From contig OU862916.1 of NCBI GenBank assembly GCA_917880885.1, forward strand, positions 47,900,831 through 47,964,830: 64,000 nt of DNA, in the 5' to 3' direction. A model generated the notes under the pieces. The model did not search any database. It worked only from the letters and a program-made list of their open reading frames with translations, and was not told the origin of the DNA. This document shows positions 1 through 10,914 of the stretch, in pieces. Position numbers and translations under genes: made by a program. The first letter of the stretch is position 1. Every line of letters begins with the position of its first letter. This stretch comes from Limnephilus marmoratus. Lineage: Eukaryota; Arthropoda; Insecta; Trichoptera; Limnephilidae.

Positions 1-383
1 TGACAATTATAAGTTTTATGATTTTTATTACAATAAATGCAATTGTGCTCATAATCTTCTTTGAACCGAGGTGGTTCAAAGATTGAAAGTTTGATAGAAT
101 TGATGATTTTACCGGTTTCGTTGAATTTATCCTTGGCCTTTGTCAATACAATATAATATAAATTTTCAAACATTTCTCGCTCGGTTCCATTTTTTAATTC
201 ATCCGGCAATAATGTCTCTATTTTATCTTGGAGTTTTCTAAAGACATCTAGAATAGGTTCGATTCTTTTCAAACGTATTTCGATTTCCGAATTTAACAAC
301 TCTTCCCCATCCAAGTAATTGCTAAATCTATACAATTTTCCCTTACATATGCCGCACTGGGCAATTAAATATTTCAAATCCAT
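1..383 (-). CDS. Partial BEL/Pao-like Gag protein, runs off left edge
   Basis: An open frame begins at ATG (383-381) and continues through base 1, giving 127 residues with no stop. Residues 34-60 are charged and probably helical. Near the visible end lies a zinc knuckle, Cys115-X2-Cys118-X3-His122-X4-Cys127. The CX2CX3HX4C spacing, rather than the retroviral CX2CX4HX4C, is typical of BEL/Pao Gag proteins, which coat the retrotransposon RNA in cytoplasmic particles. About 70 bases upstream, on the same strand, a motif resembling GGTNAGAAGTG fits the junction between LTR and internal region in that superfamily. The rest of the element lies outside the window, so identity rests on the knuckle and context. 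Pol and protease are not visible. A cellular zinc-knuckle protein is the alternative. Confidence 0.45.
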   Translation of the reverse strand, partial: MDLKYLIAQCGICKGKLYRFSNYLDGEELLNSEIEIRLKRIEPILDVFRKLQDKIETLLPDELKNGTEREMFENLYYIVLTKAKDKFNETGKIINSIKLSIFEPPRFKEDYEHNCIYCNKNHKTYNC

Positions 384-800
384 GATTTTAAATAACAGGG
401 ATAAATAACAGACAATCAATACTCACTGATTGCTCTGGCGTGGTTCACTTCTAACCACGCTAAACACAAAAACACAAAAAACTTGCACTGTCTTTTACTT
501 GATTGTTTCTTTTGTTTTAACAAAACACTAGATCACTAGATGCATGTATTCCACAACAAGAAAATCTATTGTTATTATTTTGTTATGAAAGTTCGCGACT
601 CGATCTGACTTTACAAATGGCGTGCGCCTGCTTTACCGACTGGAAAAACACTTCGGAGTCAAACCAACGTCCAACGATCGCTTTCAGATTGTTTGAATAA
701 TCAATTAATACATTTCATGTATTATAATAATTATCCTTCTGTTTTTTGCCGTAGCATAATCATATGACTACCCACAAAAAACTTTGTTAGTTTCAGTTGC
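384..800 (-). mobile_element. Leader and possible LTR of the BEL/Pao-like element
   Basis: Upstream of the gag-like start is non-coding, A/T-rich sequence. It contains a perfect 8-bp hairpin, GCGTGGTT (438-445) with AACCACGC (453-460), whose loop includes the AGAAGTG motif. LTR limits are not clear. The block 751-787 (ending CCCACAAAAAAC) recurs diverged at 921-957, and GCCTGCTTTA at about 627 recurs at 826, so the region may hold an internal duplication. Confidence 0.3.
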
Positions 801-1176
801 AAATAAAACAACGACGGTACCCGTCGCCTGCTTTATCGACAGTATCAAAAAACATCAAAATCAAAACTCAAGACAAAACAATGAAAGACAAATTCCGATC
901 TTTATGTTTTTTTTTGCGACACTATAATCATAGCCAGCCACAAAAAATCTTGCCAATATCAATTGAACGATTAGTCCGTTGCTAATTTTTATACAACAAT
1001 AAAATACCGAAGTGGTCTAACCGAATTTGTTTTTTCTATTAGAAATGGATAAAAAAATGGGATGGTCACTTGCCCTTGTTGAAGATCCGCTTCATCAGAA
1101 TTCTCCTTTGTTTATCGCTGGTTCATGTCTGGCTTCGATTGATTTTTGTATCTGGATTCCAGGTATCCGCTCGTGG

Positions 1177-1220
1177 GATCAATCCGTTCGAAGGATCAAA
1201 TCCGCTCGAAGGATCAAATG
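1177..1220. repeat. Short tandem repeat, 17-18 bp unit
   Basis: About 2.4 copies of GATCAAATCCGCTCGAAG. The surrounding 800-1550 has small open frames but nothing recognisable. Confidence 0.6.
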
Positions 1221-1729
1221 TAAAAAATTGAGGTCTTCACTTAGGAGATTTCTTTTGGGCAGACTGGTTTTTTATAAATGAAGCACTTTTTTGTTTTAAC
1301 TTTAAGTTCTTGAATTTTTTATTGTTATGATTTGATATTTATAAACTTATAACTGACGACAATAACTTTCCCCACCCAACGGACAAGGGTTCAGTAGTAT
1401 TTTAATTTCTTAGTGCAAGTTTTTCGTAAAGAAGTAAGTAAATTAAACTGATACAAGCCTTTTTATAACACTTTCGTACCTCTATATTTCCCTTGTTCGT
1501 TGTGTGAGAGAGACAAAAAAATAAAACATGATTCTATCGACATCTAACAAACAAATCAGACAACTCTTGGATCGCAATCCAACCTTTGATAGTAACTCAA
1601 CTTCATAATTGGTTTGCGTCCTGGGTTTAATTCTAAACATACACTATACACTGAAATATACCACTGCATTATAAAAGGCCTCATTAACAATATTTTATAT
1701 TTATTTAACGATAAATTGAAGTTGTTCAT

Positions 1730-1862
1730 TGACGCGGCATAATTATTTCTCTCCATTAGTGTTCTGGGCAATGAGGATTACATATAGCAGTTAGTCCCAG
1801 AATTTCTGCACTGAAATAAATCCCGACCTCCTGCATTACGTAATGAAACCTGAAAGCTAAAA
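1730..1862. repeat. Dispersed repeat, copy 1 of 2
   Basis: This segment (ATTAGTGTTCTGGGCAATGA, then TTAGTCCCAGAA and AAATCCCGAC) recurs in the same orientation at 9590-9725 with similar spacing. The family is unidentified and has no coding potential. Confidence 0.55.
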
Positions 1863-2380
1863 GTTTATGTAAAGCTGAAGGTAAAATATTATAATGGAAA
1901 TGATTATAATCATATAATTATTGATAGACCTTCTTCACAAAAAGCACGTGTCTTTTATTACACACTTAAAACTCTTTTAAGGGTGACGAGAGTATAGGAC
2001 AGCCAGGAGGCTAATGTCTGTTCTCGTATGCTCTTAGAAACTCTAAACTAACCTATAAACTGATGACATCTGTTGGAGAACTCTGAACTCTATTAACACT
2101 AGAGTCATCTGTGTAACTCTAACTATTAAAGTTTACTTAATAACGAGTAGTAAAAAAACAACCAGCAAATAGCTAATTAGCTGAGCTAAGAGTTTAAAAA
2201 CTTTCTTTATGAGAAAAGCTAGTTAACCTTTGCGAAGACGAGTTAAAGATTTAAAACTCCGCCGGAGGTGATAAGCTCAATTGGTACTAAAGTAGAAGAA
2301 AAACACTTTGTCTGAAACTTTTTCATGCAAAAAGGTAGTTATAATTAAATCGTTTAAAGTCCATACTTGTTCTTGCACAA
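1863..2380. other. Unassigned AT-rich sequence
   Basis: No gene, RNA or repeat boundary recognised. Confidence 0.5.
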
Positions 2381-2382
2381 AT

Positions 2383-2492
2383 TGCATTGAATCATCTATC
2401 TATCTTCTATCTATCTATCTATATCTATCTTCTATCTATCTATCTATCCATCTATATATCTATATATCTATATATCTATATATCTATATATA
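2383..2492. repeat. (ATCT)n and (AT/ATCT)n microsatellite
   Basis: Interrupted ATCT repeats pass into TATATATC repeats and merge directly into the 5' end of the Helitron-like copy that follows. This arrangement is typical of microsatellite-associated Helitron-like elements. Confidence 0.9.
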
Positions 2493-2979
2493 TAAATAAA
2501 AATGAATCGCCGAAATGTATGTACGCGCATAACTTCCGAACAACTGCACCAAATAGAATAATTCATTTTTTGTTGTGTTCATTATTGTCAGGACAAGGTT
2601 TGTATAAGACTACTGGTGAGTTCTGACATTATGAAAATTGTATAAAAAAATTGAAATAGGTGGTACGCGAGCTGTTTGAAAAATAAATATACCGGGAATT
2701 AATTTACGGAACAATGGTGAGGGGGGGAGGAGAGACAAGGAAGGGGGGGGGGAACCTGGAAGGAGGGAAGGGAACTCGGGAGGGGGGTTTGCGGGACGGG
2801 GGAAGGGGGGGTGTGGAGTGGGGAGAGGGAAGGTGGAGGAGGCGGAGTGGAAACACGAGAGGGGAAGAAGACGTGGGAGAGGAATGGGGTGAGGGTAACG
2901 GGACGAATGGGAAAGGACACGCAGGGAAAAACAATTTCTTTATTAAATGACATAGCAACGCATGCCGGGTACCAGCTAG
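2483..2979 (+). mobile_element. Helitron-like non-autonomous element, G-rich body
   Basis: It starts with TC in TCTATATATATAAATAAAAA and ends ...ACCAGCTAG followed by T. The TC...CTAG ends without target duplication are Helitron hallmarks. The + strand of 2712-2935 is extremely G/purine-rich, with many runs of three or more G. Related bodies occur at 4629-4915, 30084-30786 and 43785-44100. No Rep/helicase coding is present. The open frames across the G-rich tract are compositional artefacts. Confidence 0.6.
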
Positions 2980-3009
2980 TTATTTTAATATTTCTTACAC
3001 ATTCATAAA

Positions 3010-3940
3010 TCAACGATAGAACGAAACAATAATAAAAACACTCACGGTAGAAGTGAAATCTTCAGAAAATTAAAGTAGACAAGAGTGGGGAGGCTACGAA
3101 GCACCGCACAAAAAGGAGACCGGTTAGTCTATGTACATCATTCTCTCGCAGGCTAAATCACATAGATGGTCATCACATTGGTCTCTTTTTAGTGTCTCTT
3201 TTTCATTTCATCGAGTTGCAAATCACATCGCTGCTAACAAAAGAAGTTTTCACTGCAAAAACATTTTTAATTGTATGAAAAATTTAAGTATACTTGAAAT
3301 AACAGAAAAAATGTGTGTTAACACCAAATCAACAACAATTATTACAAGCTTTAGAAATGTTAAAAACACTTTAAAAGCAACACAGCACATCCGAAGTTTT
3401 CGTATTGGTTGAATTGATTGCTTGAAAAAAATATTGACCAACTATCAATTTTGTTTGTTTTCGTCAATTGTTTCTTTTGAAATTAACGCATAAAATTGTT
3501 TTAAATCTGCAGAAGCACTTTCGGTATTGTTTAACATTTCAAAATGAAATTTGACATTTTATTGATTATTTTGCAAATATTTAGGTAAATATGACAAATC
3601 AATGAAAACTCTAGGGTGAGTTAATAAAATGGCCTAGAACTTCACGTAATAATGATAAATAACCGGTATGGGTACACAAAGATTCATTGAAAAATTAATC
3701 TAATGATATGTTTTATAATCTGATCTTGCGTAATAACTGTGTAAAATAATAGCTTTTACTGAAGGAACTTATTAAAACACGAAGGATTATGTAACGTCTA
3801 CCATCATTATTTGCTAGTTAGTTCGACGTCAGCTTCTCGTTCGTAAAGTATGAAAGGTAGGAACTAAATCCCAACGTAATTGTTTGCCAAGCCAACAAGT
3901 TATATGCGATCTATCTGCATAAAATGCTAAGAATAATAAA
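3010..3940. other. Unassigned AT-rich sequence
   Basis: Open frames at 3131-3441 overlap on both strands and match nothing I recognise. Confidence 0.5.
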
Positions 3941-3946
3941 TACATA

Positions 3947-4200
3947 TCTATATATATAAAAATGAATCCCTGTTTCCCTTGGTCACGTCATAACTTCAGA
4001 ACGACTTTACCTGTTTCATTATTATTTTTTTTTCAAGTTTTCTAAAGCTTTGTAGAAGGTTCTTACGGAATGAAACATTATGAAAATTGCGCAGAAAAAT
4101 GGATAATTTCAGAAAACTAAACGACTATTTTAACTTCGCACTTTGGACGGTTCGCGCGTTTGATGAATGTGAATTTAGCAGCCAGCTGTTTTTTTTTAAG
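3947..4200 (+). mobile_element. Helitron-like 5' end, truncated
   Basis: It begins TCTATATATATAAAAATGAA like the copy at 2483, with a related downstream segment (CATAACTTC, ATTATGAAAATTG). No G-rich body or CTAG end follows before the RTE fragment at 4226. Confidence 0.5.
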
Positions 4201-4225
4201 AATTGCCTATGGAGTTTTAAAATTA

Positions 4226-4566
4226 TTCTTCTTCTTCTTCTTGTGCCCTGTCCGTTCAACGGCTTGGTTGGCTATCATGTTGGCTATGCGGACTTTGTTT
4301 ACTGCGGCCCGGAACAGCTCCACGGTAGACTGGCCAAACCACTGTCTCAGGTTTTTCACCCATGAGGTTCTCCTTCTTCCAGGGCCCCGTCTTCCGGCAA
4401 TCTTTCCCTGCATTATGAGATGCAGGATCTCATACTTTTCTGGATGTCTCATCACATGTCCAAGATATTGAAGTTTTCGGATTTTTATAGTTTTAATTAC
4501 TTCCTTTTCTATTCATCCGAACCATAACATTTTCATTTGTAACCCTGTCCATCCAGCTTATTTTAA
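4226..4566 (-). pseudogene. RTE-type LINE 3' end, C-terminal reverse transcriptase fragment
   Basis: On the minus strand an open stretch (about 4455-4215) encodes the conserved C-terminus of RTE-like LINE proteins, with MMRHPEKYEILHLIMQGK, GRRGPGRR and SWVKNLRQWFG. In full elements this region follows the reverse transcriptase. The 3' end is a trinucleotide tail, (AAG)n at about 4226-4242, as expected for RTE elements. Only about 340 bases remain, so the copy is severely 5'-truncated. The same tail occurs at 8263-8748, which is longer. Confidence 0.75.
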
Positions 4567-4628
4567 ATTATAGATATTTTAAATAGGTATCTATGTACCA
4601 AATTTGATTGATTATTCTTATTACATAC

Positions 4629-4915
4629 AAAAATGAATATTTGTAATAAATGAAAAATTAAAATTTGAATAAAAATATTGTAATCGGTTGCACGCGAGCT
4701 GTTCGAAAACTGAATGTAATGGGACTGAATATATGGAAAGCGGGTGGGGGTTGGCGGGACGGGGGAGTGGGAGACGGGGGAGGGGACAGGCGGGGAAGGT
4801 GGAAGTGCTACGCGGGAATTGAAGGGGATGCGGGAGGGGAGCGGGACGCACGGGAAAGGATATGCAGGGAGAAACAATTTATTTCTTTGAATATGGCAAT
4901 GCAACGCATGTTTGT
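4629..4915 (+). mobile_element. Helitron-like G-rich body, 3'-truncated
   Basis: This matches 2650-2960: CACGCGAGCTGTTCGAAAAC, a G-rich tract from 4740, then GCAGGGAGAAACAATTT and GCAACGCATG. It stops before the expected CTAG end. Confidence 0.55.
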
Positions 4916-5325
4916 AATAATAATAAGTCTACTTATATTTTGTAAGGAAATATTAATTTTAATAGGCATTTAGAGTAAGGAGATAATAAAAGACAAATCT
5001 TATACTTGTTAAAGCCGTTGTTATTCAATATTATTTCGATCGAAAAGATTTTTATCTCCTATTGTTTTTTATTTCCTTCTCAAATATGACAAAAACTAAG
5101 CCCACTTTAAGACAAAAGCCACTTTTGGGAATACACGTATGTTTTTTTCAATTTTGTCGCAAATGTAATGATACCTTATGTGCTGCTGGCCTTTTCTTGA
5201 AATTATTCTTGAAACAATAAAAGATTGCCAGATGTTGGGATAAGAAAGAGCAGATTGGCCTTTAAGGTTAAAAATGTCTAAGTGATTAAATTTAATTAAT
5301 ATTCCCTTTATGAACTCGATAAAGG
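4916..5325. other. Unassigned AT-rich sequence
   Basis: No gene or repeat recognised. Confidence 0.5.
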
Positions 5326-5329
5326 CTGT

Positions 5330-5515
5330 TAACGGGGGTGCCCAGGTTTATGGGGTGAGCCCATACTGCGTGGCGGGCCGGACCGGGAAAGACTGATTGA
5401 GGGAGACCTTAGGAAGGAGGTTTGGATTCACACGTTCGTCACACCTGAACTCATAACCCCCAGATTTCTACCCACCCCTTTTTCCTTTCCAGAAACTCTT
5501 TACTTCCATCGAATA
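5330..5515 (+). repeat. Family A repeat, central fragment
   Basis: It shares GGCGGGCCGGACCGGGAAAG and the downstream TACCCACCCC..CCTTTCCAGAA with the copy at 33746. Orientation is set so that the LINE-like tail is 3'. Confidence 0.6.
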
Positions 5516-5582
5516 ATTCCAAAATAATATTAATTTTCAGTGAATAAGTTTTTCTTTAATTTCAGTTAAATAATCATCATCA

Positions 5583-6252
5583 TCATCGTCATCTTCTTCT
5601 CCTTGTCCTATTTGGGTCGGGGACCCATTGCATCGACAAGGTTCCTCCATACATCCCTGTCTTGTGCTGATTGTTCGGCCTCTGTCCATGGTAGACCCAT
5701 CCTCTCCTCACACAGTTTCTGGAGTTGCCTCGCCCAACTGTGTCTGGGGCGGCCCACTGGACGTCTACCCTCTGGAATCGCACTCAGTATCTTCCTCAGA
5801 ATTCGGTCATCAGACATTCTTAGTACATGCCCTGCCCAAGCCACCTCAGTTGCGATTTTTCTGTGAAGAGTAGCAGTGGTTCAATATTTAGATCTTCTCG
5901 GATCGTGGAGTTTCTTATGTGATCCCATCACCCCTGCCACTCCTCTCAAGTACCTCATTTTGACAGCTTGGACTCTAGAGCGTGTTCTTTCATTTAGCAT
6001 CCATGTCTGGTGGCCGTAAGTGAGCGTCGGGCGGTATACCGCTTTAAACACTGCCGTCTTTGTCTTGATGCTGAGCTCGGCTTTTCTTATCACTGAGCTG
6101 TAGAGAGGACGCAATACACAGCTTGCCGCACTTATTCTTTTATCAATTTCTCCATCTTGCCGACCATCGCTGGAGAATTCGCCCCAAGGTATTTGAACCT
6201 GTCCACCTGTTTCAGCTGGGTCCCAACAGTATGTTGCCCTGAGTTTGGTCAA
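5583..6252 (-). pseudogene. RTE-type LINE C-terminal fragment, frameshifted
   Basis: Two minus-strand open pieces adjoin. 6252-5881 carries the segment after the reverse transcriptase, with FSSDGRQDGEIDKRI, FKAVYRPTLTYGHQTW and RVQAVKMRYLRG. 5844-5608 carries GHVLRMSDDRILRK, GRRPVGRPRHSW and DVWRNLVDAMGP. They are in different frames, so at least one frameshift separates them near 5845-5880. The 3' end (low coordinates) is a (GAT)n tail around 5575-5600, the trinucleotide tail expected for RTE. The catalytic YADD region is absent, so the copy is 5'-truncated. This lineage differs from the fragments at 4226 and 8263. Confidence 0.75.
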
Positions 6253-6550
6253 ATAATCAAAAAATTATATCAATTTCACAAAATAAAACTAATTCTATAT
6301 CCTGATCGACTTAATTTTTTAAAAATAAAGTCAATCAGACAATGGAATTAGTAGGTATAGAAGTGAAATAGTTAAAATAAAAAAAAATACTTTAAAATTA
6401 AAAATGTATATACGAGCCTAAGCTTTTTTATTTTTTTTTATTTGTTTTTTTATACATTTTACAAATATAAGACAAAAAGTCCCGATAAACTACTTTTTAG
6501 CAGTTTGTCTAACGGGTTCTTTACATTAAAGATCTTATTATAGAGATTTA
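6253..6550. other. Unassigned AT-rich sequence
   Basis: Contains T-rich runs around 6425-6460. No gene seen. Confidence 0.4.
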
Positions 6551-6552
6551 AT

Positions 6553-6672
6553 AGTTACATTTTTACAGTTAAAGTTATAAAATTAAATTAAATTTTTTAC
6601 AGAAATATACTTAGGTACATTTTTACAATTATAGATAAAAGATGAAATTAAATTTTTTACAGAAATATACTT
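6553..6672. repeat. 60-bp tandem duplication
   Basis: Two units of about 60 bp, each with ACATTTTTACA, AAATTAAATTTTTTACAG and AAATATACTTAG. Only a few differences between units. Confidence 0.85.
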
Positions 6673-7637
6673 AGATAAAGTTCAAAGTTCTTCCGATTAG
6701 TTCCGAAAAAATGTGATTAATCAAATTATGGATATTATAAATTTTTTAATAGATGAGTTTTGATTAATTTTGAATTTTAATCAGTCTACTATCCGTCTTA
6801 GTTCATATGGAATTCTCGTTTTAGATAATAAAAACCGATATTCTGAAAGCGCGATATCCAAATTTACCACCTGGCCTGAAGCGTGCTTTTGTGCCTCCAG
6901 CCTTCCAAAAGCTGAAAACGTAGTTGATCTAAGAGTTGATTATCGTTAATTGGTTTTTCCACCAATGCACAATTCGGGAATCCATTCCGTTAATTGATTT
7001 AAATAATTTTCAGTTTGAAATTTGAAATTTGAAATCGATTTTACTTTTTAATTTATTTTTTCTTTAGTCTGTTTTTTATTACGTTGTTTAATGTTGTACA
7101 CCTGGACACCTGAGAACTCTGGACCAGATTCATGAAAGTGTTATGGATAGTATCAATCTGCTAGAAGAACAGTATAATCGCTCCCGTAGGGCACTGTTCG
7201 GTACACTGTACTCCGGCGAAGCAGCACATTGCAGGCATTTTCAGAGGGAAGAGTATATGGGTTCGCTGCTTTGATGCGCTACAGAATGGCCAAAACAAGT
7301 ATGCGCTTCCGAAAATCAACAAATTAACGCTCGTCCAGGTTATCAGAGTCCCGTGACTCAACCCGCCCCCATGTTATGGATGAAGAGTTTCTCTCAAACC
7401 ACATTAACCGTAGAAAGATATTTACTTATTTTTACCTACCTACCTAAAGATAATCATTGTCTTATAGAATAGACATACTGAAGTTTAATAGTGAATATTT
7501 GATATATTATCATACTTATACAGTTTAACGGTAGTTAAATACTTACTTTAGGATATTGTACTTTATAAAACAAAAATTATTATAAAAAACGTATTGCAAT
7601 TAAAAAAAAGTCCGTAAACCTCTTGCAAATCAAAAGT
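6673..7637. other. Unassigned region
   Basis: A slightly less AT-rich block at 7090-7370 has an open frame on the minus strand, but I see no family motif. Confidence 0.4.
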
Positions 7638-7968
7638 CTTTTTTTTTACATGAGCTCCACACAGGAGGCCCAGAGGAAAATAATTTCCCTCAAGGTTTAT
7701 GTCATCTTTGGGGTTTTTTAAGGAAAGAAGGGAGAGGAGAGTTCTGGGAAGGAAAAGGGTTTAAGGGGTGGGTAGGAATCTGGGGTTCAGTGTGTCCAGG
7801 TCATCCGCCTCCAAGACCTAGACAAACCTCACCCCTCGGATCCGGACATCCTTGCTAAATCACCAAACGTAGCGAACTACTTGGGGTGACCTATGGCAGA
7901 GGTATTGGTTATCCAATAAAGATTCCCGGGGCGAAGGTACCCATTTCCGCCTCCCAAATTGAAAAAAA
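7638..7968 (-). repeat. Family A repeat, internally deleted
   Basis: The left end has the LINE-like tail (GAGCTCCACACAGGAGGCCC) and the right end the head (CCGGGGCGAAGGTACCC, then CCGCCTCCCAAATT). The middle block with CCCGATCCGG, present in the 51168 copy, is missing. Confidence 0.8.
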
Positions 7969-8262
7969 GTTTATTTTTAATTGAAAAATAATGTTTCATT
8001 TTATGTCTCAATCGTATTATTTTTATGTTATAAAAGTTTAGATATTAATCAGTAGGTATACCTACATAATCATACATAATTTTTTTCATTATTATTTCGC
8101 TAAAACACATTTATACGAACAAGTCTGAAAGTTACACAAAAGATAATCATACGTCTTTCGGATGTATGATGTATTTATGTATTTCTCAGTAATTATTATA
8201 TTTACCGTGGTGACAGAGCCGCCCAGCGCAAGCTCTGCTCGGCAATTGAGCCGAGATAGGAT

Positions 8263-8748
8263 TACGTTCTTCTTCTTCTTGTGCCCTGTTCGTTCAACGG
8301 ACGTTGGCTATCATGTTGGCTATGCGGACTTTGTTTACTACGGCCCGGAACAGCTCCACGGTATACTGGCCAAACCACTGTCTCAGGTTTTTCAGCCATG
8401 AGGTTCTCCTTCCAGGGCCCCGTCTTCCGGCAATCTTTCCCTGCATTATGAGATGCAGGATCTCATACTTCTCTGGATGTCTCATCACATGTCCAAGATA
8501 TTGAAGTTTTCGGATTTTTATAGTTTTAATTACTCCCTTTTCTATTCATCCGAACCATAACATTTTCATTTGTAACCCTGTCCATCCAGCTTATTTTAAG
8601 TATTCTCCACATGTCGAATGCCTCAAGTCGCCTAATTAGTCCTTCAGTAAGCGTGCATGCTTCCATTCCATAAAATATTATCGAAAACACGTAGCATCTG
8701 ACCATTCGCATTCGTAATCCAAGGTTGAGATCATGACTGCAGAACATT
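8263..8748 (-). pseudogene. RTE-type LINE 3' end, longer copy
   Basis: The minus strand from 8747 encodes LRMRMVRCYVFSIIFYGMEA, CTLTEGLIRRLEAFDMWR and ISWMDRVTNENV, the typical stretch after the reverse transcriptase. After a frame change it continues at 8488 as MMRHPEKYEILHLIMQGK, GRRGPGRR and LRQWFGQYTVELFRAVVNK. It ends in an (AAG)n tail at 8263-8279. The piece is near-identical to 4226-4566 where they overlap, so the two insertions are fairly young relative to the other fragments. The frameshift between 8489 and 8525 and the missing catalytic domain make it dead. Confidence 0.78.
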
Positions 8749-8749
8749 T

Positions 8750-9585
8750 TTTTTCATGGAGATAAAGGTTGCACGAGCTTGCTCAATGCGGCATTACGTT
8801 ACCAAATAAAAAAGACAGCATTTGTTGTGTATCGCTTACGTCTCTAAGACGACATTTATATATACATATGAGTGCATTTTTCTTCGTTACATTACCATTT
8901 TACGTGACATAATTTTATATGCCATTTTTTTCTTTTTGTTTATACGTCCGAAAGAAAATGCACTCACCGCCTGCCTGTTCCCATAAATTCAACGAAAAAC
9001 ACAAAAATGCGTTCGCTAAATAGTTGATGTTAGATATTGCAGGGCAATCTCGCGTAAGCTTTGTCAGTGCTTACGGAAGATAAAAGTATTTTTATTTGTT
9101 TTTATAAAGGAAACCTCTCCCAAACATTAACATCAATTTAATGAGAAAATTTGTCTGAACCGAAGTAAGCCTACACGCATAAAGATTTCAGATAAAAATT
9201 TTCATCCCGGAAAATAAAAAAAACTTTTGTGCCAACTCAAATAAAAACTACTTATCCCGAGTACAATAAAATCTTAACGCCTTCTGTAGTCTACTAAATT
9301 ATCTTTATTTTTAGTGTTGGATTGAAAATAGAAATGAATTATTGAGCCTACCCATAGTTTAAAAAATATTTTTAAAATTATAGTTAGGGCTCACCTATTT
9401 CAATTGTTATTCTTGTTAACCTTATACTCGTACGTTAATTAAAAAAATTATAGCCTTGTCAAGGCTTTTACATATAAATAGTAAAATTTATATAGTTGTT
9501 GTTTTTCTTAGTTTTTATTCATAACTGAACTGTCCCAGCCAAAAACTTTTGTATATATTTTGTGATAAATTTCGGTTGTCCACTA
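8750..9585. other. Unassigned AT-rich sequence
   Basis: No coding or repeat signature recognised. Confidence 0.5.
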
Positions 9586-9589
9586 ACTG

Positions 9590-9725
9590 GGCATAAAAAT
9601 AATTAGTCCCCTATTAGTATTCTGGACAATGAAGAGAACATAATATAGTAATTAGTCCCAAAAGTTCAGCACTGACAAAAATCCCGACTACTCTTATTAC
9701 CGAATCCGGAATCCGAAAGCTTATT
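9590..9725. repeat. Dispersed repeat, copy 2 of 2
   Basis: Diverged match to 1730-1862, sharing TTAGTATTCTGGACAATGA, TTAGTCCCA, GCACTGA and AAATCCCGACT. Confidence 0.55.
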
Positions 9726-10435
9726 AATGCAAGCAATGTACGCAAGTCTGCAAACATCCTTTTGTCGGACAATTTAAGCATATCCAGATAATAAATAGTG
9801 TAATAGTTCGACAAAATTGCTTAAATATCCAATTTAGAACATAGAAAGCTTAAGAATTTATTTTGTAGTCTTTCAGTAGACACGATTACCTACCTGTACG
9901 AAGAAGACTGGACTACTTGGAGACGCAGATTACTTGGATTCTGCCGTTATCTAATGTAACATCTCCGGACATGCTTACAAATATCCAGGTAAATTTAAAT
10001 ATAATACCAACTTAGGATACTTTGGATCCAATAGTTTGAATTCGATATCCTAAAGAAAACGTTTTTAAATATTTCCTCGATACACAGGTACCCGAACCAA
10101 AAGGTCTACACAATGAATTACACGACATAGAAAATATGTGTATTGTGGGACTGAGTGTTTTGAACCACCGTGCATAAAATTTTAATAAAGAAATCCGTCT
10201 TTTACTGAGGGCAATAAACGTGATGAAATGTCGAAATTCATTTTCTTTTATTTGAGAGCTTCACCAATAATATTTCTAAAATAAAGTCGGGATTCGTAAA
10301 GGGAAAATGACGACACGTCGCAATGCAACTTAACCCTGAGTTTTGAAGGGCAATAAAAAATTCCATAAAACTTATATTAGTAAGGGTCATACACTAAAAT
10401 AGGGGAATACTTCATCATTATCATTCGCTGTTGGC
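9726..10435. other. Unassigned AT-rich sequence
   Basis: No gene or repeat seen. Confidence 0.45.
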
Positions 10436-10438
10436 GGC

Positions 10439-10635
10439 CTCCGTGGTCGAGTGGTTATGATTCTTGGCTACAAATCTAAAGGTGCTGTGAGTAATCAAAT
10501 TTCGTCACAGATAAAATTGAATAAACAATTAAATGTTGTGAAAGAGTCTCGATTGTGCATTCAAAAACAAAGAAGGCGGTGACAGATATATATATAGTGG
10601 CGGGTTCGAATCCCAACATGGGCATGTAAATTTAA
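10439..10635 (+). mobile_element. SINE-B-like tRNA head split by an insert
   Basis: The 5' part GGCCTCCGTGGTCGAGTGG matches the SINE-B head with its A box. The B-box part GCGGGTTCGAATCCC lies at about 10602-10617, followed by CATGGGCATGTAAATTTAAT, as in SINE-B. About 115 extra bases separate the two halves. The insert starts with a short hairpin, CTGTGA...TCACAG. Confidence 0.55.
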
Positions 10636-10914
10636 TTTAATTTTTTTATTTTTTTTTTTTATTGTAATATAAAAAATATGAGATACATATATATATACAT
10701 ATTTTACTGAATTTTATATTAAAGGTCGTATTTAGTCATGTATACCTTATCAGAAAAGAGGAGCTCTTGTGCCTGATAAGGGAGCCACGATTCTTACTTA
10801 GGTTTTAAGTTATAATATGAAATATAAAATATAATATAAAATATAACATAAAATATTTACTTTTTACTGTAATTTTTTTTTGAAAAATTGTTTAATTTTA
10901 TTTATTTGTTCTGA

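Noticed and set aside
2699..3013. Proline/serine-rich open frame on minus and glycine-rich ones on +
   Set aside because: They follow from the G-rich tract of a Helitron-like element. All frames stay open there, and the same happens at 30243-30640 and 43765-44124.
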